A DNA stretch of 64,000 bases from Micromonospora musae. GTDB lineage: Bacteria; Actinomycetota; Actinomycetes; Mycobacteriales; Micromonosporaceae. The stretch covers positions 371,904 to 435,903 of the forward strand of contig NZ_RAZT01000005.1 in NCBI RefSeq assembly GCF_003626635.1, written 5' to 3'. Below the pieces are notes generated by a model. That model did not search any database. It was not told the origin of the DNA and was given only the letters and a program-made list of their open reading frames with translations. How positions within the stretch are numbered: the first letter of the stretch is position 1; every line of letters starts with the position of its first letter. This document shows, in pieces, positions 20,289 through 28,079 of the stretch. The translations under genes were made by a program, and so were the position numbers.

Positions 20289-21515
20289 TCAGGGTGCGGC
20301 GGCGGCCGGGTCGGGCCTGGTCCGATCCTCGACGCCACCGATCGTGGCCGCTCGCGGCGCGGTACGCCGCAGCCCGGCGGTGAGGGTGAGCGTGGCGACC
20401 AGCGACGCCCCGGCCAACAGCGCGACGGCGTGGTACGCCGGCACCAGGTCCGCGACCGCGCCGGCGACGGCGGCGCAGAGCGCCTGCCCGGCGAGCATGC
20501 CGTTGTGGTGCAGACCGAGCACCTGACCACGGGCGTCGGACGGCGAGTGGGCGACCAGCCGCTCCTGCAGCGGGAGCGTGGCGGCGTAGCCGACCGAGGC
20601 GATCAGCGCGACGGCCATGGCCAGCGGCAGCGGCGGCGCGAGCACGAAGGCCAGGTACGGGAGAGCGAGCAGCAACCGCAGCGGGTGCAGCCACCGCTCG
20701 CGGCGGGCCGGGGTCAGGAACCGCCCGACCAGCACGTCCCCGATCAGCATGCCGAGGGCGGCGGCGGCGAGCAGGAAACCGGCGCGGTCACCCGCGTACG
20801 GGACGAACAACGCCTCGCAGCCGACGATCAGGCCGCCGGGCAGCCAGAGGTTGAGCAGCAGCGACCGCCGACCGGGATCGGCCCAGAGCGCCCGGTTCAC
20901 CCGGAGGGTTCGGGCGACCGTCACCCGCTCGGTCGCCCGAGCCGGATGTTCGGAGAGCCCGAACCAGCCGACCGCCGCGGCCACCGCGCGCAGGGCCAGG
21001 GCGAGCAGGAACACCTGGTACGGGCTGAGCCAGACGAGCAGGACGCCGGCCAGCCCGAAGCCGGCGATCTGCATGACGCCGACACTGGTGTTCATCGTGG
21101 CGCGAGCCAGGACGTAGGCGTTGGCCGGCAGGATGTCGGTGAGCAGGGCCCAGCGGGCGCCGCCGGTGACCGAGCCGACGTACGCGCTGCCGAAGATGAC
21201 CACGAAGCGCGCCCACAGTGGCAGCCCGGGCACGGCCTGCACCGCCGCCCCGGCGGTGACCAGCAGCGCGGCGAGGGTCAGCGCCCGGCGGGGCGGCACA
21301 CTGTCCGCGGCGGAGAGCAGCGTCAGGCTGCCGAGGACGCCCGCCAGCGGTGCGCCGAACATGCTCAACGCGGTGAGCAGAGCCGAGCCGGTCGACGCGT
21401 AGGTCAACGCGCCGAGCGCGAGCGCCGACGTGGTGTGCGCGGCGATTCCCGCGCAGTTCGCGAGGAAGAGGTTCCGGAACTCCCGGACCGCGAACAGTTC
21501 TGCGTACGTTCTCAC
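20289..21515 (-). CDS. Major facilitator superfamily transporter
   Basis: About 410 residues with a run of hydrophobic segments consistent with 10-12 membrane helices and an internal basic loop (near LTPARRERWLHPLRL). Resembles the MFS_1-like drug or metabolite exporters with no substrate-defining motif that I recognise. Start uncertain: GTG 21515 gives VRTYAELFAVREFRN; an upstream start at 21551 adds 12 residues. Divergent from an ArsR-type regulator 60 bp away, an arrangement typical of a regulator controlling its own exporter. Confidence 0.8.
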   Translation of the reverse strand: MRTYAELFAVREFRNLFLANCAGIAAHTTSALALGALTYASTGSALLTALSMFGAPLAGVLGSLTLLSAADSVPPRRALTLAALLVTAGAAVQAVPGLPLWARFVVIFGSAYVGSVTGGARWALLTDILPANAYVLARATMNTSVGVMQIAGFGLAGVLLVWLSPYQVFLLALALRAVAAAVGWFGLSEHPARATERVTVARTLRVNRALWADPGRRSLLLNLWLPGGLIVGCEALFVPYAGDRAGFLLAAAALGMLIGDVLVGRFLTPARRERWLHPLRLLLALPYLAFVLAPPLPLAMAVALIASVGYAATLPLQERLVAHSPSDARGQVLGLHHNGMLAGQALCAAVAGAVADLVPAYHAVALLAGASLVATLTLTAGLRRTAPRAATIGGVEDRTRPDPAAAAP

Positions 21516-21551
21516 GTGCACGATGGTCGGGGGTGACGGGCCGGTTCTCAC
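21508..21551. promoter_or_regulatory. Divergent promoter region with a repeated GTTCTCAC octamer
   Basis: GTTCTCAC occurs at 21508-21515 and 21544-21551, 36 bp apart, in the gap between the MFS and ArsR-type genes. Direct repeats in such a divergent gap are candidates for binding by the adjacent regulator. An eight-base repeat alone is weak evidence. Confidence 0.3.
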
Positions 21552-21574
21552 AGAGTTACGTCTGGAGGCGAAAC

Positions 21575-22531
21575 GTGAGTGTCTGGCAGGTGCCGTCGGA
21601 TCTGCTCGCGGGCAGCCGCTTCACCGTCTCGCCGATGGTCGAGACGGTCGCGGCGCTGAAGGCGCTGATCAATCCGCGTACCCCGTGGCAGCGGGCCTGG
21701 CGACAGCCGCACGTCGACGCGTTCCAGCGGATGCTGGCCGCGCGGCCGGTGGTCCGGGCGCTGCTGCCCGCGTCGTTCTACCCCCGGTGGATGGCGGACT
21801 TCCTCACCATCGCGCCCGCCCTGCCGGACCCGACGTTCGCCTCCGAGCTGGCGACCGTCGCGGCGCTGCCCGACGAGCGGATCCGGGCCGACCTGCGGGC
21901 CACCCGCCCGGAGCCGCTCGCCGCCGAGCTGCTGGCGGACGGCCTCACCGGAGAGGTGGTGGAGCTCCTGCGCTGGGTCTGGACGCACACCGTCGAGCCG
22001 GAGTGGCCGGAGCGGGAACGTCGGCTGCGGGCGGACATCGTGGCGCGCACCGCGGCGTTGAGCACGCGCGGCTGGGCCGGGGTGCTGGCCGACCTCAACC
22101 GCGACATGCGGTGGTTGGGGGAGGGTCGCCTCCAGATCAACGACTACCCCGACCCGGCGCTGTCGCTGCACCGGGCCGAGCAGCTGATCTTCCTGCCCGC
22201 GCACTGCCCGCGCGGCTGGGTGGTCTGGGACCTGCCGACCCGGTTCGGGATGGTCTATCCGGCGCGCGGGATCCTGGTCGACCCCACCTCACCCGCACCC
22301 GACGGACTGGCCCGGCTGATCGGCGCGAACCGGGCCGACATCCTGGCTCGGCTGGAGTCGCCGTTGAGCACGTCGCACCTGGTGGCGCTCACCGGGCTCT
22401 CCCTCGGGACGGTGAGCGACCACCTGCGGGTGCTGCTCGACGCCGGGGCCGTCGACAAACGACGCTCCGGGCGCGAGGTGCTCTACTGGCGTACGCCGCT
22501 CGGTGCCGCGCTCGTCGCCACCGGCGGGTGA
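21575..22531 (+). CDS. DUF5937/ArsR-type winged-helix transcriptional regulator
   Basis: 318 residues. The C-terminal 80 form an ArsR-like winged helix (ARLESPLSTSHLVALTGL, then LGTVSDHLRVLLDAGAV and REVLYWRT). The N-terminal 230 residues match the DUF5937-type sensor region seen with this helix-turn-helix in actinomycetes. No metal-binding CxC is seen, so it is not a classical metal sensor. GTG 21575 is chosen for its CTGGAGG ribosome site. Divergent from the MFS gene, its likely target. Confidence 0.85.
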   Translation: MSVWQVPSDLLAGSRFTVSPMVETVAALKALINPRTPWQRAWRQPHVDAFQRMLAARPVVRALLPASFYPRWMADFLTIAPALPDPTFASELATVAALPDERIRADLRATRPEPLAAELLADGLTGEVVELLRWVWTHTVEPEWPERERRLRADIVARTAALSTRGWAGVLADLNRDMRWLGEGRLQINDYPDPALSLHRAEQLIFLPAHCPRGWVVWDLPTRFGMVYPARGILVDPTSPAPDGLARLIGANRADILARLESPLSTSHLVALTGLSLGTVSDHLRVLLDAGAVDKRRSGREVLYWRTPLGAALVATGG

Positions 22532-22556
22532 CAGGTGTCGTCCGGCGACGATCGCG

Positions 22557-23402
22557 TCAGCCGTCGCGGCGGGTGGTCCAGCGGAAGGTGGTCAGGCAGA
22601 GCAGCAGGCCGATCACGCACCAGGCGCCGAGGACGAGCGCGACCCGGCCGAGCTCGAAGGAGCCGCCCGCCTCCTGCGCCCCGAAGCCGTCCGGCAGGAA
22701 GACCGAGCGCAGGCCCTGGCACATCCACTTGAGCGGGAAGAGCGCGGCCACCTGCTGCATCCAGGTGGGCAGCTCGGTGAAGACGAAGAACACCCCGGAG
22801 ATGAACTGGAGCACCAGCGCCAGCGGGGTGACCACGGCGGAGCCGCTGCGTGCGGTGCGGGCCAGCGACGAGATGGCGATGCCGCAGAGCGTGCAGGCGG
22901 TCACGCCGAGCACCGCCACCCAGGCGAAGGTGAGCCAGCGTCCGGCGGTGGCCGGCAGGTCGAGGTCGAAGAAGGCGGCCGAGACGGCGAGCAGCAGCAC
23001 CGTCTCCACCACGCCGATCGCCACCACCATGATCACCTTGCCGGCGAAGTACACCCACTTCGGCATCGGCGTGCCCCGGTAGCGCTTCAGCACCCCGCGG
23101 TCGCGCTCGATGGGGATCCAGATGCCGAGGTTCTGGAAGCTGACGGTCATCAGGCCGGTGGCGATCATGCCGGTGATGAAGTATTGGGTGTAGCTGACCC
23201 CGGGCGCGATCTTGTTGTTGAAGATCGCCGCGAAGATCAGGATCATGATCACCGGGAAGCCCATCGTGAAGACGACGGACTCCCGGCTGCGGAGGAACTG
23301 GGTGATCTCCAGCCGGCCCTGCCGCAGCCCGAGCGCGACCGGGCCGACCCGTCGGGGCGCGGTGGCGGCGAGCGGCGCCGCGGGCTTCGTGGTGGTGGTC
23401 AT
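22557..23402 (-). CDS. ABC-2 type transporter permease
   Basis: 281 residues with six hydrophobic segments. Typical ABC-2 pieces are RDRGVLKRYRGTPMPKW after the second helix and FISGVFFVFTELPTWMQ before the last pair. The start overlaps the stop of the ATPase gene by 4 bases (ATGA). Together they form a two-gene exporter of the drug or lipid type; the substrate is not predictable. Its 3' end faces the ArsR-type gene 25 bp away. Confidence 0.88.
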   Translation of the reverse strand: MTTTTKPAAPLAATAPRRVGPVALGLRQGRLEITQFLRSRESVVFTMGFPVIMILIFAAIFNNKIAPGVSYTQYFITGMIATGLMTVSFQNLGIWIPIERDRGVLKRYRGTPMPKWVYFAGKVIMVVAIGVVETVLLLAVSAAFFDLDLPATAGRWLTFAWVAVLGVTACTLCGIAISSLARTARSGSAVVTPLALVLQFISGVFFVFTELPTWMQQVAALFPLKWMCQGLRSVFLPDGFGAQEAGGSFELGRVALVLGAWCVIGLLLCLTTFRWTTRRDG

Positions 23403-24247
23403 CGGTGTCCGATCATCGTGAGGTAGACGTCTTCCAGGGTCGGCCGGGTCACGGTCAGGCCCGGCACCTCGCCGCCGAAACGCCCGGCCAGCTCCGCCAC
23501 CAGCGCCGTCGGCGTCGCGCTCTGGACGCTCTCCACGACCCCCTCCGGGGTACGCCAGGAGACGGTCGTCAGGGCCGACTGCCGGTTGCCGAGCTGCTCG
23601 GGCGTGGACACCTCCACGATCCGGCCGCCGGCGATCACCCCGACCCGGTCGGCCAGCTCCTCGGCCTCGTCGAGGTAGTGGGTGGTGAGCACGATCGTGG
23701 TGCCCGCCGCGGCCAGGTCGCGGATCAGTCCCCAGAACTCCCGCCGCGCCTCCGGGTCGAAGCCGGTGGTCGGCTCGTCCAGGAAGAGCAGCTCGGGGCG
23801 GCCGACGATGCCCAGCGCCACGTCGAGGCGGCGCTTCTGCCCGCCGGAGAGGCTGTGCGTACGGGCCCGCGCCTTGTCGGTGAGCCCGACCCGGGCGATG
23901 ACCTTCTCCGGATCGTCCGCGTCGGGGTAGAAGCCGGCGAAGTGCCGCACCACCTCGCCCACGGTCAGCTCGTCGAACTCGCCGGTGCCCTGGAGCACGA
24001 TCCCGACCCGGGAGCGCCAGTCGGCGGCCGGGGCGGCCGGGTCGCTGCCGAGCACGCGGACCTCGCCCGCGTCGCGTCGGCGATAGCCCTCCAGGATCTC
24101 CACCGTGGTGGTCTTGCCCGCCCCGTTCGGGCCGAGCAGGGCGAAGACCTCGCCCCGGCGGACGTCGAGGTCCACGCCGGCCACCGCGACGTTGTCGCCG
24201 TACGCCTTGCGCAGCCCTCGTACGGCGATCGCCAGCTCGTTCTCCAT
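23399..24247 (-). CDS. ABC transporter ATP-binding protein
   Basis: Energises the adjacent ABC-2 permease. Walker A GPNGAGKT (39-46), signature LSGGQKRR, Walker B ELLFLDEPTTGFD, and the H-loop TTHYLDEAEELADR. 282 residues, with a C-terminal regulatory extension of about 60 residues as in DrrA-like proteins. ATG preceded by a short gap to the ethylmalonyl-CoA mutase gene transcribed the other way. Confidence 0.92.
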   Translation of the reverse strand: MENELAIAVRGLRKAYGDNVAVAGVDLDVRRGEVFALLGPNGAGKTTTVEILEGYRRRDAGEVRVLGSDPAAPAADWRSRVGIVLQGTGEFDELTVGEVVRHFAGFYPDADDPEKVIARVGLTDKARARTHSLSGGQKRRLDVALGIVGRPELLFLDEPTTGFDPEARREFWGLIRDLAAAGTTIVLTTHYLDEAEELADRVGVIAGGRIVEVSTPEQLGNRQSALTTVSWRTPEGVVESVQSATPTALVAELAGRFGGEVPGLTVTRPTLEDVYLTMIGHR

Positions 24248-24373
24248 GCCGTCAAGTGTGCTGCCTGGCTGCGGTGCCAGACCGCGCGGGGTGTGGTGAT
24301 CGGAGCCAGGTCACGCCGTTCCTGCCCGGCTGTCTCCGCCATGGACGTGTGTAATTTTCCACAGCCGGTTTTA

Positions 24374-24389
24374 CTGAACGGTAACTTAG
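24374..24389. promoter_or_regulatory. Shared acyl-CoA-gene operator, site 2 (ethylmalonyl-CoA mutase)
   Basis: CTGAACG-GT-AACTTAG; reversed it reads CTAAGTT-AC-CGTTCAG, with one perfect half-site. It overlaps TAGACT (24387-24392), a good -10 only 6 bases before the ATG, suggesting a leaderless mRNA whose promoter the site would block. It shares 13 identical bases (TTACTGAACGGTA) with the site before ccr. Confidence 0.6.
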
Positions 24390-24398
24390 ACTCCCGTC

Positions 24399-26405
24399 AT
24401 GGACGAGAAGGGTCTCCCTGGCCGGTTGCCCGAGCGCGACCGTCCGTGGGTGATGCGCACGTACGCCGGGCACAGCTCGGCCACCGCGACCAACGCCCTC
24501 TTCCGCCGCAACCTGGCCAAGGGGCAGACCGGTCTCTCGGTCGCCTTCGATCTGCCCACCCAGACCGGGTACGACCCGGATCACGAGCTCGCCGTCGGCG
24601 AGGTGGGCCGCGTCGGCGTCCCCGTCGCCCACCTCGGCGACATGCGGGCCCTCTTCGACGGCATCCCGCTCGCCCGGATGAACACCTCGATGACCATCAA
24701 CGCCCCCGCGATGTGGCTGCTCGCCCTCTACGGGACGGTCGCCACGGAGCAGGGCTGGACCGCCTCGATGCTCGCCGGCACCACCCAGAACGACATCATC
24801 AAGGAGTACCTCTCCCGGGGGACGCACATCTTCCCGCCAGCGGCGTCGCTCCGGCTCACCGCCGACGTCGTCGCGCACGCCCTCGAGGCGATGCCGAGAT
24901 GGAACCCGGTCAACATCTGCTCGTACCACCTCCAGGAGGCCGGCGCGACGCCCGTGCAGGAGGTGGGCTTCGCGCTGGCCACCGCGGTCGCCGTGCTCGA
25001 CGCGGTCCGTGACTGCGGGCAGGTGCCCGCCGAGCGGATGGGGGACGTGGTGCAGCGCCTGTCGTTCTTCGTCAACGCCGGGGTGCGCTTCGTCGAGGAG
25101 GTCGCCAAGATGCGGGCCTTCGGCGCGCTCTGGGACGAGATCACCCGCGACCGGTACGGCGTGACCGACCCGAAGCAGCGCCGGTTCCGCTACGGGGTGC
25201 AGGTCAACTCGCTCGGCCTGACCGCGGCGCAGCCAGAGAACAACATCCAGCGGATCGTGCTGGAGATGCTCGGCGTCACGCTCTCCCGCGACGCCCGGGC
25301 CCGCGCGGTGCAGCTGCCCGCCTGGAACGAGGCGCTCGGTCTGCCCCGCCCCTGGGACCAGCAGTGGTCGCTGCGAATGCAGCAGGTGCTCGCGTACGAG
25401 TCGGACCTCCTCGAGTACCCGGACCTCTTCGCGGGTTCGCACGTGATGACGGCGTTGGTCGACGGGCTCGTCGCCGGGGCACGGACCGAGCTGCAGAAGG
25501 TGCTGGAGATGGGGGGCGTGGTCGCCGCGGTGGAGACCGGCTACCTCAAGAGCGCCCTGGTCGCCTCGCTGGCACAGCGGCGGCACCGGATGGAGGTCGG
25601 CTCGGACGTGGTGGTGGGCGTCAACCGGTTCACCGAGACCGAGCCCTCCCCGCTGACCGCGACCGGCGCCGAGGCGATCGAGCAGGTCGACCCGGCGGTG
25701 GAGGCCGACGCGGCGATCGCCGTACGCCGCTGGCGCGCGGAGCGGGACGCGGCGGCGGTGGATGCCGCGCTGACCCGGCTGCAGGCCGACGCGGCGAGCA
25801 CGACGAACCTGATGCCGGCCACGCTCGCCTGCGTACGGGCCGGTGTGACCACGGGGGAGTGGGCAGGAGCGCTGCGCCAGGTCTTCGGCGAGTACCGGGC
25901 GCCGACCGGGCTGACCGCGACCGCCGCCGCCGGGGCGGACCCGGGGCTCGCCGCCGTCCGGCAGCGGGTCATCGCGACCGCCCGCGACCTGGGTGCCGGT
26001 CGGCTGCGGCTGCTCGTCGGCAAGCCGGGACTGGACGGGCACTCCAACGGCGCCGAGCAGATCGCCGTACGCGCCCGCGACGCCGGCTTCGAGGTGATCT
26101 ACCAGGGGATCCGGCTGACCGCCGGGCAGATCGTGGCGGCCGCCGTGGAGGAGGACGTCGACCTGGTCGGGCTCTCCGTCCTCTCCGGCTCCCACCTCGC
26201 GGCGGTGCCCGCCGTGCTCGACGGGCTACGTGCCGCCGGGCGGGGGGACCTTCCGGTGGTGGTCGGCGGCATCATTCCGGCCCCGGACGCGGAGCAGCTA
26301 CGGGCCGCCGGGGTGGCCCGGGTCTTCACCCCCAGGGACTTCGCCCTCACCGGGGTGGTGGACGAGCTGGTCACCGTGATCCGCGAGGCGAACGGGCTGA
26401 CCTGA
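24399..26405 (+). CDS. ecm: Ethylmalonyl-CoA mutase (MeaA-like, adenosylcobalamin-dependent)
   Basis: Rearranges (2R)-ethylmalonyl-CoA to methylsuccinyl-CoA in the ethylmalonyl-CoA pathway. 668 residues: substrate-binding barrel with RPWVMRTYAGHSSA near the N-terminus and KEYLSRGTHIFPP, a linker, then a B12-binding domain with DGHSNG (546-551; His548 ligates cobalt). The RPWVMRTYAGH and GLSVAFDLPTQTGYDPDH segments are those of MeaA/Ecm proteins rather than of methylmalonyl-CoA mutase subunits. ccr at 42.6 kb supplies its substrate. The upstream operator is shared. Confidence 0.88.
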   Translation: MDEKGLPGRLPERDRPWVMRTYAGHSSATATNALFRRNLAKGQTGLSVAFDLPTQTGYDPDHELAVGEVGRVGVPVAHLGDMRALFDGIPLARMNTSMTINAPAMWLLALYGTVATEQGWTASMLAGTTQNDIIKEYLSRGTHIFPPAASLRLTADVVAHALEAMPRWNPVNICSYHLQEAGATPVQEVGFALATAVAVLDAVRDCGQVPAERMGDVVQRLSFFVNAGVRFVEEVAKMRAFGALWDEITRDRYGVTDPKQRRFRYGVQVNSLGLTAAQPENNIQRIVLEMLGVTLSRDARARAVQLPAWNEALGLPRPWDQQWSLRMQQVLAYESDLLEYPDLFAGSHVMTALVDGLVAGARTELQKVLEMGGVVAAVETGYLKSALVASLAQRRHRMEVGSDVVVGVNRFTETEPSPLTATGAEAIEQVDPAVEADAAIAVRRWRAERDAAAVDAALTRLQADAASTTNLMPATLACVRAGVTTGEWAGALRQVFGEYRAPTGLTATAAAGADPGLAAVRQRVIATARDLGAGRLRLLVGKPGLDGHSNGAEQIAVRARDAGFEVIYQGIRLTAGQIVAAAVEEDVDLVGLSVLSGSHLAAVPAVLDGLRAAGRGDLPVVVGGIIPAPDAEQLRAAGVARVFTPRDFALTGVVDELVTVIREANGLT

Positions 26406-26557
26406 TCCCGCGCCCACGATGAGCGCCTCTCGGCGGTGCCGGCCTTCGGCGCTGTCGACGCTTCCTGGCGGGCGCCCGCCTCGGCGCTGCCGGCGCCCTT
26501 GGCGGTGCTGCTTCTGGCGCTGCGGCCGTCGGCGTTCGCGGGTGGCGGTTGCCGGCC

Positions 26558-26854
26558 TCAGCGTTCGGCGTAGGTGATGCAGTCGGCCAGGTCGTTGTCC
26601 GGGCCGACCCGGATGGCCGGTGCGTGGCACTCCAACTGCTCGTTGTGCCGGCAGTCGGCGCGCTGGCAGGCGCCGACCTGAGCGGTCAGTTCTGCCACCC
26701 CGGCGCGGACCGGCAGCTGTACGAAGGTGTGACAGTGGGCGTGGTCGGGGCTGCCGATCGTGATGGCGAAGGCGTGGCAGTCGCCGGTGTGGTTGTACGC
26801 GCACGAGGCGACCACACACTCCTCGACGCGGGGCATCTGCATCGCCGCGGTCAT
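26558..26854 (-). CDS. Tandem DUF1540 protein (Cys-rich)
   Basis: 98 residues with two copies of the DUF1540 pattern. Copy 1 runs from ECVVASCAYNHTGDCHAFAI to CHTF; copy 2 runs from ACQRADCRHNEQLECHAPAI to DCITY. Each has four Cys and a C-x5-C-x7-C spacing, probably a small metal site. Start ATG 26854 has AAGGAGG 6 bases upstream; longer in-frame starts have none. Function of the family is unknown. It stands alone between ecm and the repeat-rich intergenic region. Confidence 0.85.
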   Translation of the reverse strand: MTAAMQMPRVEECVVASCAYNHTGDCHAFAITIGSPDHAHCHTFVQLPVRAGVAELTAQVGACQRADCRHNEQLECHAPAIRVGPDNDLADCITYAER

Positions 26855-27055
26855 CTCGACCTCCTTGAGAGCCTGCGGGTCACCCGGCCGATCCGGACTC
26901 ACCGGCTGCCAGAAATGGCGGCCGGCCCCGATCTCGCCGCGTACCGCTGTGACCTCCATCGGACCACCGCCGATCTCCCGATTTCCGGAATTCGAGCACT
27001 TTGACCCCCATGAACGTGCCGGAGCCTTTTCGCCGCCGGGTACCCGGGCCACCGG

Positions 27056-27133
27056 TGATCGACTCGGGGTCCGTGGAGGTCGGGGTGTCCGGGTGGTGCG
27101 GATGCCCCGACCTCAAGGAACCCGAGTCGACCC
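27056..27133. repeat. 78-nt palindromic intergenic repeat, copy 1
   Basis: Left arm GATCGACTCGGGGTCC..GGAGGTCGGGGTGTCC, right arm its near-complement ending AACCCGAGTCGACCC, around a ~10-nt centre. Same length and arm sequence as copies at 27399 and 52686; likely a dispersed REP-like family that can fold into one long hairpin. Confidence 0.7.
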
Positions 27134-27209
27134 TTGACCTGATCGGCCGGCGGCACGGGCCGGATCGCGTGCGGGATGGCTGTCGTGCCGATCCCGGCCA
27201 CTCTTGGGG
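27134..27209. other. Spacer between palindromic repeats, nothing recognised
   Basis: GC-rich with short local inverted repeats (for example around GATCGGCCGGCGG). No gene, RNA or promoter that I can support. The same is true of 27288-27398, which contains one AT-rich spot (GGATATATCG near 27367). Confidence 0.5.
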
Positions 27210-27287
27210 TTGATCGACTCGACGTGCCTGCTTTTCGGGGCGTCCCGGCGGGGTGATGCCCCGACCTTGCGGCCCCGAATCGACCTA
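27210..27287. repeat. 78-nt palindromic intergenic repeat, degenerate copy 2
   Basis: Keeps TTGATCGACTCG at the left end and GGGTGATGCCCCGACC..CCCCGAATCGACC on the right, but the left arm has diverged, so the hairpin is imperfect. Confidence 0.5.
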
Positions 27288-27398
27288 TGAGGGGATCGGG
27301 CCGGTCCCCCCGGCAGAGCCGGGTCGCTGTGCGCGACCCATCGCCTTCTCCCGGGCTCGCAAACCGGATATATCGCGCTCATCGCCCCGTGCGCGTCG

Positions 27399-27476
27399 GT
27401 GATCGACTCGGGTTCCTTGATGTCGGGGTGTCCCGGTCGCGTGATGCCCCGACTTCAAGGACCCCGAGTCGATCAC
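27399..27476. repeat. 78-nt palindromic intergenic repeat, copy 3
   Basis: Best-paired copy: the ends GTGATCGACTCGGG and CCCGAGTCGATCAC are perfect complements, and the inner TCCTTGATGTCGGGG pairs with CCCCGACTTCAAGGA with one mismatch. About 34-nt arms and a 10-nt centre. Confidence 0.75.
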
Positions 27477-27596
27477 GAGCGGCGCCTGGGGTGATTGGCG
27501 AACGGTGTCCGGTTCACGTGCGCGCAGCCTGGGGTGCGGCCACCCCAGGCTGATGGTTTGGGCGGTTTCGGGGTGTGACCGGTGGCATCCTCAGGC

Positions 27597-27624
27597 CGGA
27601 ATCGTGGCCGGGTCGCGGGCGTTG
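27597..27624 (+). promoter_or_regulatory. Sigma-R-type promoter sequence A
   Basis: CGGAAT at 27597-27602, an 18-bp spacer and GTTG at 27621-27624, followed by AACACC. Matches the thiol-stress sigma-R/sigma-H consensus GGGAAT-N18-GTTG with one change in the first base. First of four such units. Confidence 0.55.
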
Positions 27625-27696
27625 AACACCCCCGACGGCCGAGGTAGCAGCCCCGCCCGATGGCCCGTCCGCCCGGACCGAGCCGCGAGGCTCCCC

Positions 27697-27724
27697 GGGA
27701 ATGACGGTGGCCTGCCGGTCGTTG
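27697..27724 (+). promoter_or_regulatory. Sigma-R-type promoter sequence B
   Basis: GGGAAT at 27697-27702, an 18-bp spacer and GTTG at 27721-27724, followed by AACACGGTCCC. Exact match to the consensus. Confidence 0.6.
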
Positions 27725-27806
27725 AACACGGTCCCGCCGCACGACCCCCTCCCGGGTCGCAGCGGGCCACGGTCACCGAGCCTCCCGAAGCCCCGGGCAC
27801 GTCGCC

Positions 27807-27834
27807 GGGAATCATGGCGGGCCGCCGGTCGTTG
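27807..27834 (+). promoter_or_regulatory. Sigma-R-type promoter sequence C
   Basis: GGGAAT at 27807-27812, an 18-bp spacer and GTTG at 27831-27834, followed by AACCCGGTCCC. Unit C is repeated 70 bp later as unit D with high identity, including the flanks. Confidence 0.6.
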
Positions 27835-27876
27835 AACCCGGTCCCGCAAGCCCCCGAGACCCCCGGGCATGTCGCC

Positions 27877-27904
27877 GGGAATGATGGCGGGTCGCCGACC
27901 GTTG
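27877..27904 (+). promoter_or_regulatory. Sigma-R-type promoter sequence D
   Basis: GGGAAT at 27877-27882, an 18-bp spacer and GTTG at 27901-27904, followed by AACACCGTCCC. Nearest to the gene: transcription would start about 27911 and leave a leader of about 170 nt before the ATG at 28080. Confidence 0.65.
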
Positions 27905-28034
27905 AACACCGTCCCGGCGCGGTGAAGCCCCCCCGCTTCGCCCCGGGACACCGGGCCCCGCGAACTCCCTCTCGCGGAAGCGCCCACTCAGACTTTCCCC
28001 CCTTTTTGAAGCGCCCGAGCGTGGCGCTGACCTG

Positions 28035-28063
28035 CACACCCCCCCGGGTGTGGGTCATCACCC
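28035..28063 (+). promoter_or_regulatory. Leader hairpins next to the transglycosylase ribosome site
   Basis: CACACCC-CCCC-GGGTGTG can pair (28035-28052). The overlapping GGGT-CATC-ACCC can pair instead (from 28052). Both end just before GAAGGAG at 28066-28072. Mutually exclusive pairing could affect translation, but no known riboswitch class is recognised. Confidence 0.35.
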
Positions 28064-28079
28064 CCGAAGGAGCTTTGAC

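Noticed and set aside
20208..21536. Long plus-strand open frame opposite the MFS gene
   Set aside because: Gln/Arg/Gly-rich shadow of a membrane protein read backwards; overlaps the dehydrogenase stop; no ribosome site.
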